This document shows positions 25,910 to 34,520 of a stretch of DNA of 64,000 bases, piece by piece. Source of the DNA: Thalassospira sp. TSL5-1 (GTDB lineage: Bacteria > Pseudomonadota > Alphaproteobacteria > Rhodospirillales > Thalassospiraceae); contig NZ_KV880641.1 in the NCBI RefSeq assembly GCF_001907695.1, positions 1 to 64,000 on the forward strand, written 5' to 3'. A program made the translations under genes and the position numbers. The notes under the pieces were generated by a model. It was not told where the DNA came from and ran no database searches. It saw only the letters and a list, made by a program, of their open reading frames with translations. Position 1 is the stretch's first letter; each line of letters begins with the position of its first letter.

Positions 25910-28355
25910 TCACCCGATAGGTTCCGCCCGATGCGACATAGTATTTTTCGTCCGTCACGTTTTTAACCCCAAGGTCAAACCGCACACGGGACTCGTTGCG
26001 CACCGGAAGGTAATACCATATGCCCACATCCAGCAGGGTATAGTCACCCAGCTCAAAATTGTGCGCACTATCGCCATAACGATTACCCACATGATAAAGC
26101 CCGGCACCAAAGCCCAACCCCTTCAGGCTGCTTTCGGCCTTTTGGAACTCGTAACTCGCCCAAAGGCTGGTGGTAATATCGGGCGTATTGGTGGGGGTGT
26201 TGCCGTTATTGGCGTTCTCGCTTTCAATTTCGGCATCCAGCACACCGACACCGGCGCGCAGGTTAAAGCCCTGAACCGGATTGGCCGTGATAACTGCCTC
26301 CGCCCCGCGCGAGCGAATACCGCCGGTCAGTTCCGGGGTGCCATTCACCGTTTCAACGACATTTTCCTGACGAATGTCAAACAGGGCACCGCTTAATAAA
26401 ATACGGTCATTCCAACCGGACCATTTTGCCCCGACTTCATATTGGCGGCCCTGCTCCGGGTCAAAAACCGCCGTGGTTTCGTTGCCCGAATAAATATTCT
26501 GGGACTGGAACGTTTCGGCATAGGAGGCATAAAGCGACAGGTCTTCCACCGGTTTCCAGACCAGCCCTGCCGATTTGGTCAAATGCCCGTCCGACCCCGG
26601 ATCAAAACCGCTGGCGGTATCCGTCAGACGATCAATCTGGCTATATTCGTTGGCAACCACTTCGTAACGTGCCCCCAATGTCAGGGTCACGGCATCGGTC
26701 AGGTGAATATCCCCCTGGGCATAGGGGCCATAGGAAAGCTGTTTGACCTTGGTATAACGCCGCAGGATCGGATTGCTATCGGTATTATCAACCAGGGTAA
26801 ATGAGGACGGGTTGGAAACGGTGCCGCCGGTTTGGTTGGCACCGGCAAAGTTGGTCCAGGATTCATCCTGATGGCGCAACTCGACCCCGGAAACCAGATC
26901 CACCGGCAACCCGGCATCAAATTCGCCACGCATTTGCATACGGGCAAAAACCGTTCCCAATTCACGATCATCGTTACCCTGAACACGGCGCGTCAAGACA
27001 CCGGTATTGGAAACATTGACGACCTCGTTACGAATTTCATCAACCTGTTCGTAGGCATAAAACAGCTTGTTTTCCAGCGTCCAGTCGTCGTTAAAAACCG
27101 GTATGGCGCTATCAACTTCAAAAATGTGGGTCGATACATCGCGATTGTTCAAATTCGACTGATCAAAGCGTGTATCAACCGCTGTGTTGACGATGCTGCG
27201 CTTTCCGCCCCCCGCCGGAACGGTAATGACACCCCGGTCAATCGGCCGTTCGTCATGGGTGTATTCATAATTGAAATTCACATTCGCACCCGTTTCCCCC
27301 TCCCAGTAGAAAGAGGAAGACAAAAACTGGCGGTCAATATCGGCCTTGCGGAAATTGCGGCTGTTTTCCGCCGAAGTTGTCAGGCGGTAGGCCATTGTTT
27401 TTTCATCATTCAGCGGCCCGGTAAAATCGGCCTGAACCTGGCGTTCACCATATTCGTTAAAATCGGTCGCAACATGATTTTCGCGGGTGAATTTGGGCTT
27501 TTTGGTAATGATATTAACCAGGCCGCCCGGCGTCATCTGCCCGATCTCGGCCACCGGACCCTTGACGATCTGCACACTATCGACGGTATCGGGGTTAACG
27601 CGCCCATTGGTTTTCAGGCGCACGCCATTGCGGTAAATATCATCCCGGCGGCGAAACCCTCTGATCAGAAAATCTTCACGGCTGCCGCCATAACCATCAA
27701 CATTCACCACATTGGGGGACAGCCGGTAAACATCCTCGAGTTCGCTGGCATGCTGATCGAGCAAAAGCTGTTCGGGGATCACATCTACCGTGCGGGGAAT
27801 ATCGGTCACATCCTTGGCAAGCAATGTTCCGGTTTCGGAATAGCGGCTGTCATAGCGCGACTGACGGGTGCCAATCACGGTAATCGCATCCAGCGTAATG
27901 CCGTCACTCAGGCCGGATGCTGCCGGGCGTTTTTCAATCGTAACGGACTGATCCACCGTATAACGATATTGAAGACCCGTTCCCGCCAGCAAGGTACGCA
28001 AGCCATCATTGGTGCCAAACGTGCCCTTCAGGGCCGCCGAGCGAAGGGCATAAATTGATTTATCCGTATAAAGAACCTGAATGCCGGTTATCGCCGAAAA
28101 GGCCGCCAATGCCTGGGGCAAAGGCTGGGATGCTATGTCAAAGGCATAGGCTGCCTGATCGCTGTTCGCCAGTTTTCCGCCCGCGACCGGTTTCTGCGCT
28201 GCCTCGTCCCCCCAGGCAGCATGGCTGCTCATCAGTGCCCCAAACGACACCATAAGGCACATCCCGAAGCCAATTTTTGGTCTTGCCAAGGTTCCCAATT
28301 CCGTCCCCCAAACTCTATACATCATCAAATTGCGAATACGGCGCATTCGCGACAT
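25860..28355 (-). CDS. TonB-dependent siderophore receptor with STN signalling domain
   Basis: An 831-residue outer-membrane receptor. After a leader ending near SSHAAWG there is an STN domain (about 68-140: FDIASQPLPQALAAFSAITGIQVLY), a TonB-box-like DAITVIG, the plug (about 165-300, with LIRGFRRRDDIYRNGVRL and VKGPVAEIGQMTPGGLVNIITKKP) and a 22-strand barrel ending in the C-terminal Phe of FYGSIRFEF. The STN domain talks to FecR, encoded just upstream, so this is a transducing receptor for a ferric siderophore. The leader starts late, and an ATG at residue 11 or 12 could be the true start. The ligand is unknown. Confidence 0.92.
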   Translation of the reverse strand: MSRMRRIRNLMMYRVWGTELGTLARPKIGFGMCLMVSFGALMSSHAAWGDEAAQKPVAGGKLANSDQAAYAFDIASQPLPQALAAFSAITGIQVLYTDKSIYALRSAALKGTFGTNDGLRTLLAGTGLQYRYTVDQSVTIEKRPAASGLSDGITLDAITVIGTRQSRYDSRYSETGTLLAKDVTDIPRTVDVIPEQLLLDQHASELEDVYRLSPNVVNVDGYGGSREDFLIRGFRRRDDIYRNGVRLKTNGRVNPDTVDSVQIVKGPVAEIGQMTPGGLVNIITKKPKFTRENHVATDFNEYGERQVQADFTGPLNDEKTMAYRLTTSAENSRNFRKADIDRQFLSSSFYWEGETGANVNFNYEYTHDERPIDRGVITVPAGGGKRSIVNTAVDTRFDQSNLNNRDVSTHIFEVDSAIPVFNDDWTLENKLFYAYEQVDEIRNEVVNVSNTGVLTRRVQGNDDRELGTVFARMQMRGEFDAGLPVDLVSGVELRHQDESWTNFAGANQTGGTVSNPSSFTLVDNTDSNPILRRYTKVKQLSYGPYAQGDIHLTDAVTLTLGARYEVVANEYSQIDRLTDTASGFDPGSDGHLTKSAGLVWKPVEDLSLYASYAETFQSQNIYSGNETTAVFDPEQGRQYEVGAKWSGWNDRILLSGALFDIRQENVVETVNGTPELTGGIRSRGAEAVITANPVQGFNLRAGVGVLDAEIESENANNGNTPTNTPDITTSLWASYEFQKAESSLKGLGFGAGLYHVGNRYGDSAHNFELGDYTLLDVGIWYYLPVRNESRVRFDLGVKNVTDEKYYVASGGTYRVSVGAPRTFYGSIRFEF

Positions 28356-28489
28356 ATGAGTAAGACGGACCAGAAACGATCACCCCCTAGTCCCACATCA
28401 ATTTTTTAAAAATTCTTATTCACAGCAAAAAGGGAAGAGAAGGCACAAGCATCTACGGAAAGGTTCAAGCCCCTGTTTTAAAAACAAAA

Positions 28490-29533
28490 TCAGGCATCAT
28501 CCTGCCATGCCAGAACGACCAGATAATCCGTCACCCGGATCACACGTACAGAAAGCGTATTTTCAATCGCATCCAAAACCCGGCCAATATTATCCGTGCG
28601 AAAGACACCGCTGATATGCAAGTCAGCCAAATGGCGATTTGCGATGACGATTTTCCCCGGATAATAACGGTTCAGTTCCTTGACCACCTCGGAAACCGGG
28701 GCGTCGTAAAAAACCATCTGGTCCTTTTGCCAGGCGGTGGTTGCAAAGGCATCAAACGAATGGGCCTTGCCAATCCCGGTCGGTGTTAAATCAGCCGCCA
28801 TTCCCGGGGCCAGCAGGGTCGGCGCCTGCGACGCGGTGGCCTTATCCCGTAACGCCACCTTGCCTTGCACCAGGCTCACAATAACGGAATCCGCCATTTT
28901 GCGCACATTAAACCGGGTTCCCAAAACCGTAATGGTCCCCTGCGCCGTTTCCACGACAAATGGCTTTTGGGCGTTATGGGCCACATCAAACCACACTTCC
29001 CCCGCCTGCAATTTCACCAGCCGCTTATCCGCCCCAAAGGCGACCTCCAGCCGGCTATGCACATTCATCGTTATTTTGGACCCGTCCGGCAGGGTTTGGG
29101 TCATGGGCTGTTGGCTGGTGATATACAGACCCGGATTAAAATACTGTTCGACATCATTTTTGAAATAACCGCCCGTCACAATGCACAGCAAAATAACAGC
29201 GGCAAGGGCCGCAATGCGCCATCCGTTAGAGGGCTTTTGCCGCCCAGCCTGTGATGGCACCGCTTGTGCGTCGGATATAACCGGGGAAACCTGGCCTTGC
29301 GCCCGCCATATCCGTTTAACGGGCAATTCCAGTTTGCCCCACAGAAGCTCAACCTCGCAAAAGGCGGCCGGGTGCAGCGAAGATTGTTGCTGCCAGCTTT
29401 CAAATTCAGCCAGCACCGTTTCCTGCGACCCAGTATGGAACGCGGCCTCGCGCAGGCGGCCATGCCAGATCACGGCTTCCTGAAACAGCTCGTCAGAAAT
29501 CTCTGCGGCAAAATCCGCATCGCGTTCACTCAT
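28490..29533 (-). CDS. fecR: FecR-family anti-sigma/sigma-regulator protein
   Basis: A 347-residue protein with an N-terminal cytoplasmic DUF4880-like helix bundle (residues about 5-70, including EAVIWHGRLR and HPAAFCEVELLWGKL), one membrane helix (WRIAALAAVILLCIVTGGYF), a periplasmic FecR domain (TLPDGSKITMNVHSRLEVAF through VLGTRFNVR and VSLVQGKVAL) and a C-terminal DUF4974/STN-like domain. It relays the receptor's ligand state to the FecI sigma factor. Start at 29533, with GAGGCGG upstream; the frame is open 13 codons earlier. It lies 109 bases after fecI. Confidence 0.9.
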   Translation of the reverse strand: MSERDADFAAEISDELFQEAVIWHGRLREAAFHTGSQETVLAEFESWQQQSSLHPAAFCEVELLWGKLELPVKRIWRAQGQVSPVISDAQAVPSQAGRQKPSNGWRIAALAAVILLCIVTGGYFKNDVEQYFNPGLYITSQQPMTQTLPDGSKITMNVHSRLEVAFGADKRLVKLQAGEVWFDVAHNAQKPFVVETAQGTITVLGTRFNVRKMADSVIVSLVQGKVALRDKATASQAPTLLAPGMAADLTPTGIGKAHSFDAFATTAWQKDQMVFYDAPVSEVVKELNRYYPGKIVIANRHLADLHISGVFRTDNIGRVLDAIENTLSVRVIRVTDYLVVLAWQDDA

Positions 29534-29642
29534 GCCAATCCGCCTCAGCCATCGTTTTGCGCGGCCAAACAACCAGGGCAGCTTGCCCCTTCCCCATCAT
29601 CATGCCAATATACATACCGGGTGTGACTTACATGATGTTGTC

Positions 29643-30212
29643 TCACAATTCACGCCTCGCATCCTGCAGGCAACGACGACATTCAACCATGGCCCGCGCA
29701 ATATGGTTTTCCACCGTACGGACCGAAATATCCAGCGTTTTGGCAATTTCCGACATCGAAAGTTCCTGCCCCCGATACATCAAAAAAACCTGACGGCATT
29801 TTTGCGGCAGCCGTGTCACCACGTCGGAAATCAACGCGAGTTCCTGACGGGCCGAGACCATATCTTCATGAGACGGCACAGCGATATCATGCTGGGGCGC
29901 ACAGTTTTCCGCCTCGCTATTTTCATCATGTGGAAGGGGCGAAAGCTCAATCGTCTGGCGTGCTGAATGATGACGATGATGATCAATGACCAGATTGCGC
30001 ACCATACTATAAACATAAGCACGCGGATTTCCGGGCATCACCACACGGGTTATGCTGGCGCGGATCCAGGTTTCATGGACAATTTCTTCCGCCAATGGGC
30101 GCGATCCTGTCCGACGAACCACAAAGCCCAGCAGCTCGTCGTAATATTCTTCAACAACTTGTGCCAAATTGGAGAAACGTCGCCTGGTCATATGGTTATG
30201 CTGCAAATACAT
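29643..30212 (-). CDS. fecI: FecI-type ECF sigma factor
   Basis: A 189-residue ECF sigma factor. Region 2 is seen in YYDELLGFVVRRTGSRPLAEEIVHETWIRA through AYVYSMVRNLVIDHHR, and region 4 in LPQKCRQVFLMYRGQELSMSEIAKTLDISVRTVENHIARAM. A 35-residue acidic linker separates them. It probably directs transcription of the receptor gene downstream when the receptor binds its siderophore. A Fur box 56 bases upstream of its start gives iron repression. The ATG at 30212 follows CAGGA; an ATG seven codons later is also possible. Confidence 0.92.
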   Translation of the reverse strand: MYLQHNHMTRRRFSNLAQVVEEYYDELLGFVVRRTGSRPLAEEIVHETWIRASITRVVMPGNPRAYVYSMVRNLVIDHHRHHSARQTIELSPLPHDENSEAENCAPQHDIAVPSHEDMVSARQELALISDVVTRLPQKCRQVFLMYRGQELSMSEIAKTLDISVRTVENHIARAMVECRRCLQDARREL

Positions 30213-30267
30213 TCCTGAACGCCTGCGATCACCAGGGACCCTGGCCGCGCGAAACAGGCACCATATA

Positions 30268-30286
30268 GATTATGATTATCATTCTC
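30268..30286 (-). promoter_or_regulatory. Fur box upstream of fecI
   Basis: Minus-strand GAGAATGATAATCATAATC matches the classical 19-base Fur consensus at 17 of 19 places by my count. It lies 56 bases before the fecI start, where it would overlap the promoter. Confidence 0.85.
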
Positions 30287-30376
30287 AAATTAATAATATG
30301 AAAAGCGCGTAAATACAAATAAGGCGTGCAAACCCTAGATGCACAACACGTTAGTCTATGTAATATCGAGGGAAAT

Positions 30377-30450
30377 TGGAGCGGGTGAAGGGAATCGAAC
30401 CCTCGTCGTAAGCTTGGGAAGCTTCTGCTCTACCATTGAGCTACACCCGC
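30377..30450 (-). tRNA. tRNA-Gly (anticodon CCC)
   Basis: Minus strand folds as a cloverleaf: acceptor GCGGGTG/CACCCGC, D arm GCTC-AATGGTA-GAGC, anticodon stem-loop AAGC-TTCCCAA-GCTT with anticodon CCC, T arm GAGGG-TTCGATT-CCCTT. The discriminator T and CCA end are encoded (30380-30377). The outermost anticodon-stem pair (27-43) is G-A. It reads GGG glycine codons. Confidence 0.95.
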
Positions 30451-30530
30451 TTTGCGGCACGCTTTATAGCCTGACTGCCCCGGCTGTGCAAGACAATCAC
30501 GCAATTGCCACCGCAAATATTTTTGCCCGG

Positions 30531-31763
30531 TCAGGAACGCGGTGTCATCTTCCAGATCACCCCGGCATGGTCATCGGAAATCAGCACCGACCCATCATCG
30601 CCAAAGGGCTTGATATCCACCGGGCGGCCCAGAACCGCGCCATTATCGCGCAGGAAGCCGGACAGGAAGGGCTCTGCGGTTTGCGGCTTGCCTGCGGTGA
30701 ATTTCACCCGCACCACTTCGTACCCATCCGGCACCGTACGATTCCACGACCCGTGCAGGGCCACCAAAAGGTCGCCCTGATAAAAATGCAGGCCCAGCGG
30801 CGCGTTATGGGCGTTAAAGGTAAAGGCCGGGAAAGTTACCTTTTGCGGCACATCTTCGTTTTTGAAATCCGGCGCGCGTGTATCATTGCCCGCAAACCAC
30901 GGATAGCCATAAAAACCGCCCGGTGCGCTGGCGTGATTGAGTTCCTCGCGCGGGATATTGTCACCCAGGCCATCGCCGCCATTATCGGTAAACCACAAAT
31001 CGCCACTATCGAGGTTAAAAGTCAGCCCGACGGAATTACGAATGCCCGAGGCATAAATTTCAGGATCACCACCCCCAACCGGCAGGGTGATGATGGTGCC
31101 TTCCAGCCCCGAAACCTTGCAGATATTACAAGGAGCCCCCACTGCAACAAACAGTTTTTCACCATCGGGTGATAGGGCGGCATAGCGCCAGCCATGATGG
31201 CTTTTGTCTGGCAGGCCATCAAACAGGATATTTGACGGAGAACCAAGTTCTTTGCCGTTAAAATTGGCAAGATCAAACGAAACAACACGACCCTGATCGG
31301 CAATAAACAAAGTGCCCTTTTGATAGGCCACCCCATTGGCCGAGGTAAAATCCGATGAAATATTGCGGGCCTTGCCAGCCTTTCCCTGCCCGTCAACCGG
31401 CACAAAATACAGGTTACGCCCGCGTGTTCCGACAAACATCCCGCCCTGATCCGGGGCAAGGGCGATGGACCGGGCATTGGGCACAGTGGCAAAAACCGAC
31501 AGGTCATAACCATCGGCAACGGTGAGCTGGGACCCGATTTTTTCCAGCCTGTCCATGTTTTCATCGGCAAAAGCAGACGAAAACGGCAAGGCTGCCAGAA
31601 CAAGCGCCAGCAAGGGCAAAGCAACCAACCCGGCACGCTGCAACCTGACGGAACCCGTTTTTTGTAATAATTGGGATAAAAAATACCCGTCTTCACGCCT
31701 CTCCTGGTCGCCTTGTGACCAGAAAGAGAATGAAAACGGGCGGAATTGCGTCGTGCGGGGCAT
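30531..31763 (-). CDS. PQQ-dependent sugar dehydrogenase (glucose/sorbosone dehydrogenase family)
   Basis: A 410-residue beta-propeller enzyme of the soluble aldose dehydrogenase type. Typical segments are SHHGWRYAALSPDGEKLFVAVGAPCN, ASGIRNSVGLTFNLDSGDLWFTDNGGDGLGDNIPREELN and APLGLHFYQGDLLVALHGSWNR, holding the PQQ and calcium site residues of the family. It begins with an unusually long, about 42-residue basic/polar segment before a leader-like helix (LVALPLLALVLAALPFSSAFA); the ATG at 31763 nevertheless has a very good AAAGGAG, so I keep it. Periplasmic oxidation of sugars to lactones is expected. The adjacent gpt gene starts downstream on the same strand. Confidence 0.9.
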   Translation of the reverse strand: MPRTTQFRPFSFSFWSQGDQERREDGYFLSQLLQKTGSVRLQRAGLVALPLLALVLAALPFSSAFADENMDRLEKIGSQLTVADGYDLSVFATVPNARSIALAPDQGGMFVGTRGRNLYFVPVDGQGKAGKARNISSDFTSANGVAYQKGTLFIADQGRVVSFDLANFNGKELGSPSNILFDGLPDKSHHGWRYAALSPDGEKLFVAVGAPCNICKVSGLEGTIITLPVGGGDPEIYASGIRNSVGLTFNLDSGDLWFTDNGGDGLGDNIPREELNHASAPGGFYGYPWFAGNDTRAPDFKNEDVPQKVTFPAFTFNAHNAPLGLHFYQGDLLVALHGSWNRTVPDGYEVVRVKFTAGKPQTAEPFLSGFLRDNGAVLGRPVDIKPFGDDGSVLISDDHAGVIWKMTPRS

Positions 31764-31808
31764 GGTTTTCTCCTTTGGGCGCTGGGCCCAGGAAAAACCC
31801 CGGGCCGA

Positions 31809-32288
31809 TTAACGGGCGCGTTCGGAAATCGGTGCGTTGACCGACAGTTCCATATCCCAGGGGAAATAAATCCAGGTATCCTGGGAAACTTCGGTAACGA
31901 AGCTGTCCACAACTTCACGGCCCTGCGGTTTGGCATAGACGGTGGCAAAATGCGCCTTGGGCAGCTTTTCGCGCACGGCCTTGGCGGTTTTTCCGGTATC
32001 GACCAGATCGTCGATAATCAGCATGTTTTCGCCATCGCCTTCGACATCCTTGAGCCATTCCAGGTCGCCACGGCTTTTGTCAGAATAGCTGCGAACGCAC
32101 ACCGTATCAATCAAACGGATATCAAGTTCGCGCGCAATGATCGCAGCAGGCACAAGCCCGCCCCGCGTAATGGCGACAATACCCTTATACGGGCCTTTTT
32201 CCAGCAAGCGCCACGCCAGGGCACGTGCATCACGGTGCATTTGCTCCCAGGAAACCGGAAATCCCTTGTTGTATGCGGCTTCGCTCAC
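31809..32288 (-). CDS. gpt: xanthine-guanine phosphoribosyltransferase
   Basis: A 159-residue purine salvage enzyme joining xanthine or guanine to PRPP. The PRPP-binding loop is [17 protein letters not shown] (near residue 85), the RGGLVPA diphosphate loop is near residue 38, and WIYFPWDME near the C-terminus is typical of Gpt. The start is GTG at 32288, with AGGAGAAACGTT upstream. It lies 45 bases before the sugar dehydrogenase gene and could share its transcript. Confidence 0.94.
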   Translation of the reverse strand: MSEAAYNKGFPVSWEQMHRDARALAWRLLEKGPYKGIVAITRGGLVPAAIIARELDIRLIDTVCVRSYSDKSRGDLEWLKDVEGDGENMLIIDDLVDTGKTAKAVREKLPKAHFATVYAKPQGREVVDSFVTEVSQDTWIYFPWDMELSVNAPISERAR

Positions 32289-32355
32289 AACGTTTCTCCT
32301 GCAAAAACCACTGTGTCAGCCCTTGGCGCACATGGCCAGGCAAACACCCAAAAAT

Positions 32356-32381
32356 GACAAGGCGCTTTCCTACGCCTTGTC
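32356..32381 (-). terminator. terminator after the CHASE2 operon
   Basis: GACAAGGCG and CGCCTTGTC form a 9-bp perfect stem with an 8-base loop; on the minus strand ATTTTT follows. It separates the CHASE2 gene from gpt. Confidence 0.75.
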
Positions 32382-32436
32382 TGATTGAAACACAAGCCTT
32401 CGGAATTGTGGATAGGGCATTTAAAGCGGAATTTTC

Positions 32437-34437
32437 TCAATCCCCCGTCCGGGAGGCATTTTCAACTCTGGCCGCAGCATCTTCTGCCTCCTGGCGCGAA
32501 GGTCGGTGCCCGGTTCGGACAGATTGTGCAAACAGGGCGCGAATATAAACCGGATAGGTCAAACCGGCGAGACCCAGGATCGACAGCCAGTTGGACGGCG
32601 CAATGCGTAAAACACTAAATTCCAGCCAAAAAGCCACGGCAAACACAAACGCGACGACCACTAGGGCTTCCACCACCAGAAACACAAAAACCGGCACCCG
32701 TTTTTGTTCGACCGTATCAATCGTTTCGCGCGAAAAACTCATCAATCGCCCCGGCAGCTTGCGCCCCCAGTCCCGCAGATCAAGCAGCACCGTGCGATAA
32801 TACAGCATCGCCCCGTCCGTTAAGGTGCAGATTTTTTCATCTGTCGCGTCCGCACCGCCATTACGAACTGAAGCATCGCCCTCCTGCTCCACATCCGTTT
32901 TGCCACCGAAAAAACGCACCAACACAAGAAATACCAGACGGATCAAAAACAGCCCCAGCATCGTCAGTAATTCAAGATTATTGGAATTAAGCGTGCCCAG
33001 CGGTTGGATGGTATCGGTCCTGGCGGTACCGGACAAATAGGCCGGGCCAAAATGCAACAGGTTTTCCAGCGCCATTGCATGCACATTCACCCCGGCAATA
33101 TCGGCTTCAACCGTTGGCGGGTGCACGATGTCCTGCAGGCCCTGCAGGTTAAAACTGTACATAATCACCCGGCCCCCCAGTTGACCGATCCAGCTGTCTT
33201 CAGCATCGGGGGTGCCTTTTTGCGCCTGGCCTGCACTTACCGTATCAAACGGACCACAGAAATTGGCATCGCCGCGATGCCCCAGCATCGTTTTGACGAC
33301 AAAGTCGTAAACCAGTCCCACCAGAAAGGAGAAATCCTTTTCCCGACCGGCAGGGCATTTTGTCGGAAAATGATCGCGGATAACCTCGGTTCCGTCGTCT
33401 TTCCTGTAAACGGATTGCAAAACCGGCCAACCGGCATAATCAGGCTGGTGATCTGGCCAAACCAAATTCATCGGCCGTTCCTGCGCATAACCGCGCCACA
33501 AATCCAGGTTTCGCTGCTGCCAAACCGCCATGTCCGAAGGGGCAGGAACGTCCCCCGCCAGGGCTTTGTCGCAATTCCAGTTGCGACCGGCAAAAGCCGA
33601 CGTCTCCAATTCTCCCCGCGCAATAGCCTCGGCACGGCGGGCACACAGATCCAGATAGATCTGCAAGGCAGCAGCCGGGTAATAGTCGGCCTGTCGGGCT
33701 GCCTTCACTTCCTTGTCCTGTGATGCCGGATCCGCATCGTCCGCCATACCGGGGCGGTTGGGAAAAAGGGCGTAATTCAGACCGCGAATATCAGCACTGC
33801 TGCGGGCATCGCCCCACCCGGCAACCAGTTTGACCTTGCCTCTCAAATCTGCCAGCACTTCGGGAAAGCGATCATCATCATGCCGCCCGGCAGTGATATA
33901 AACGGGAATGCCCAGCCTGCGATAGCCATCAACGGTCCGGACAAGCTCGTCAAGCGTGTCGTCCCGCATGGTAAATTGCGGCGGTTTATATTTATCAACC
34001 GAGATGGTCACTTCGGTATTGCGCGCATCCTGCAGGGTAAAGTCGATAAAAACCGCCAAGGGCAACGGCGCATTTTTCCGCAGAAAAGACCGCAAAACCA
34101 TGCCATGAACCATAAAAACCGGCGGCCAGCTTGTATCAAGGTCGTACATCGATTTCTGATCAAACAGAACAATGCCAATATCGTCTTTATGAGGGGCGTC
34201 ATAAACCGCCGACCCGAACAGCCGGTTAAAAAGCTGATAGCTGTATTCATCTACCGGCTCGGTGAATTCCTCGGGCTGAAAAAAGACAATCAGCCCGGCC
34301 AACAGAAAGGTAATCGCCGCCCAGTTCAAATAGGCCAAGCCCGGCCCGGCCTTGCCCCGTTGCCGGAGCGGCCTTTGCTGGGGGGTATCGTCGGACACCA
34401 TTGTTTGCCCCCGCCCGGACGGGTCATCTATCGACAT
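32437..34437 (-). CDS. CHASE2-domain membrane protein without output domain
   Basis: A 666-residue protein: cytoplasmic 35-residue start, a helix at about 37-55, a periplasmic CHASE2 sensor of about 430 residues (opening QLFNRLFGSAVYDAPHKDDIGIVLFDQKSM), one helix at about 490-512, a 75-residue cytoplasmic loop, then two helices at about 585-612 and 620-645 and a short tail. CHASE2 normally feeds a kinase, cyclase or cyclic-di-GMP domain; here there is none. The sensor carries several Cys (CARR, NWNCDK, KCPAGR, NFCGP) that may pair. It is downstream of the M48 gene on the same strand with an 83-base gap. The role is unknown. Confidence 0.82.
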   Translation of the reverse strand: MSIDDPSGRGQTMVSDDTPQQRPLRQRGKAGPGLAYLNWAAITFLLAGLIVFFQPEEFTEPVDEYSYQLFNRLFGSAVYDAPHKDDIGIVLFDQKSMYDLDTSWPPVFMVHGMVLRSFLRKNAPLPLAVFIDFTLQDARNTEVTISVDKYKPPQFTMRDDTLDELVRTVDGYRRLGIPVYITAGRHDDDRFPEVLADLRGKVKLVAGWGDARSSADIRGLNYALFPNRPGMADDADPASQDKEVKAARQADYYPAAALQIYLDLCARRAEAIARGELETSAFAGRNWNCDKALAGDVPAPSDMAVWQQRNLDLWRGYAQERPMNLVWPDHQPDYAGWPVLQSVYRKDDGTEVIRDHFPTKCPAGREKDFSFLVGLVYDFVVKTMLGHRGDANFCGPFDTVSAGQAQKGTPDAEDSWIGQLGGRVIMYSFNLQGLQDIVHPPTVEADIAGVNVHAMALENLLHFGPAYLSGTARTDTIQPLGTLNSNNLELLTMLGLFLIRLVFLVLVRFFGGKTDVEQEGDASVRNGGADATDEKICTLTDGAMLYYRTVLLDLRDWGRKLPGRLMSFSRETIDTVEQKRVPVFVFLVVEALVVVAFVFAVAFWLEFSVLRIAPSNWLSILGLAGLTYPVYIRALFAQSVRTGHRPSRQEAEDAAARVENASRTGD

Positions 34438-34520
34438 TGATTTTACCTATCGTTTTGGCGCACGAGGACACGGTGAAGGGGTTGCTCTAAAGGCCCCTTC
34501 GCCGGTTTGGTCAACACAGC

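Noticed and set aside
26832-28058. 408-codon plus-strand frame
   Set aside because: Antisense shadow of the TonB-dependent receptor gene.
31022-31948. 308-codon minus-strand frame
   Set aside because: Shifted-frame shadow of the PQQ sugar dehydrogenase; composition rich in Pro/Arg/Ser as expected of a wrong frame.
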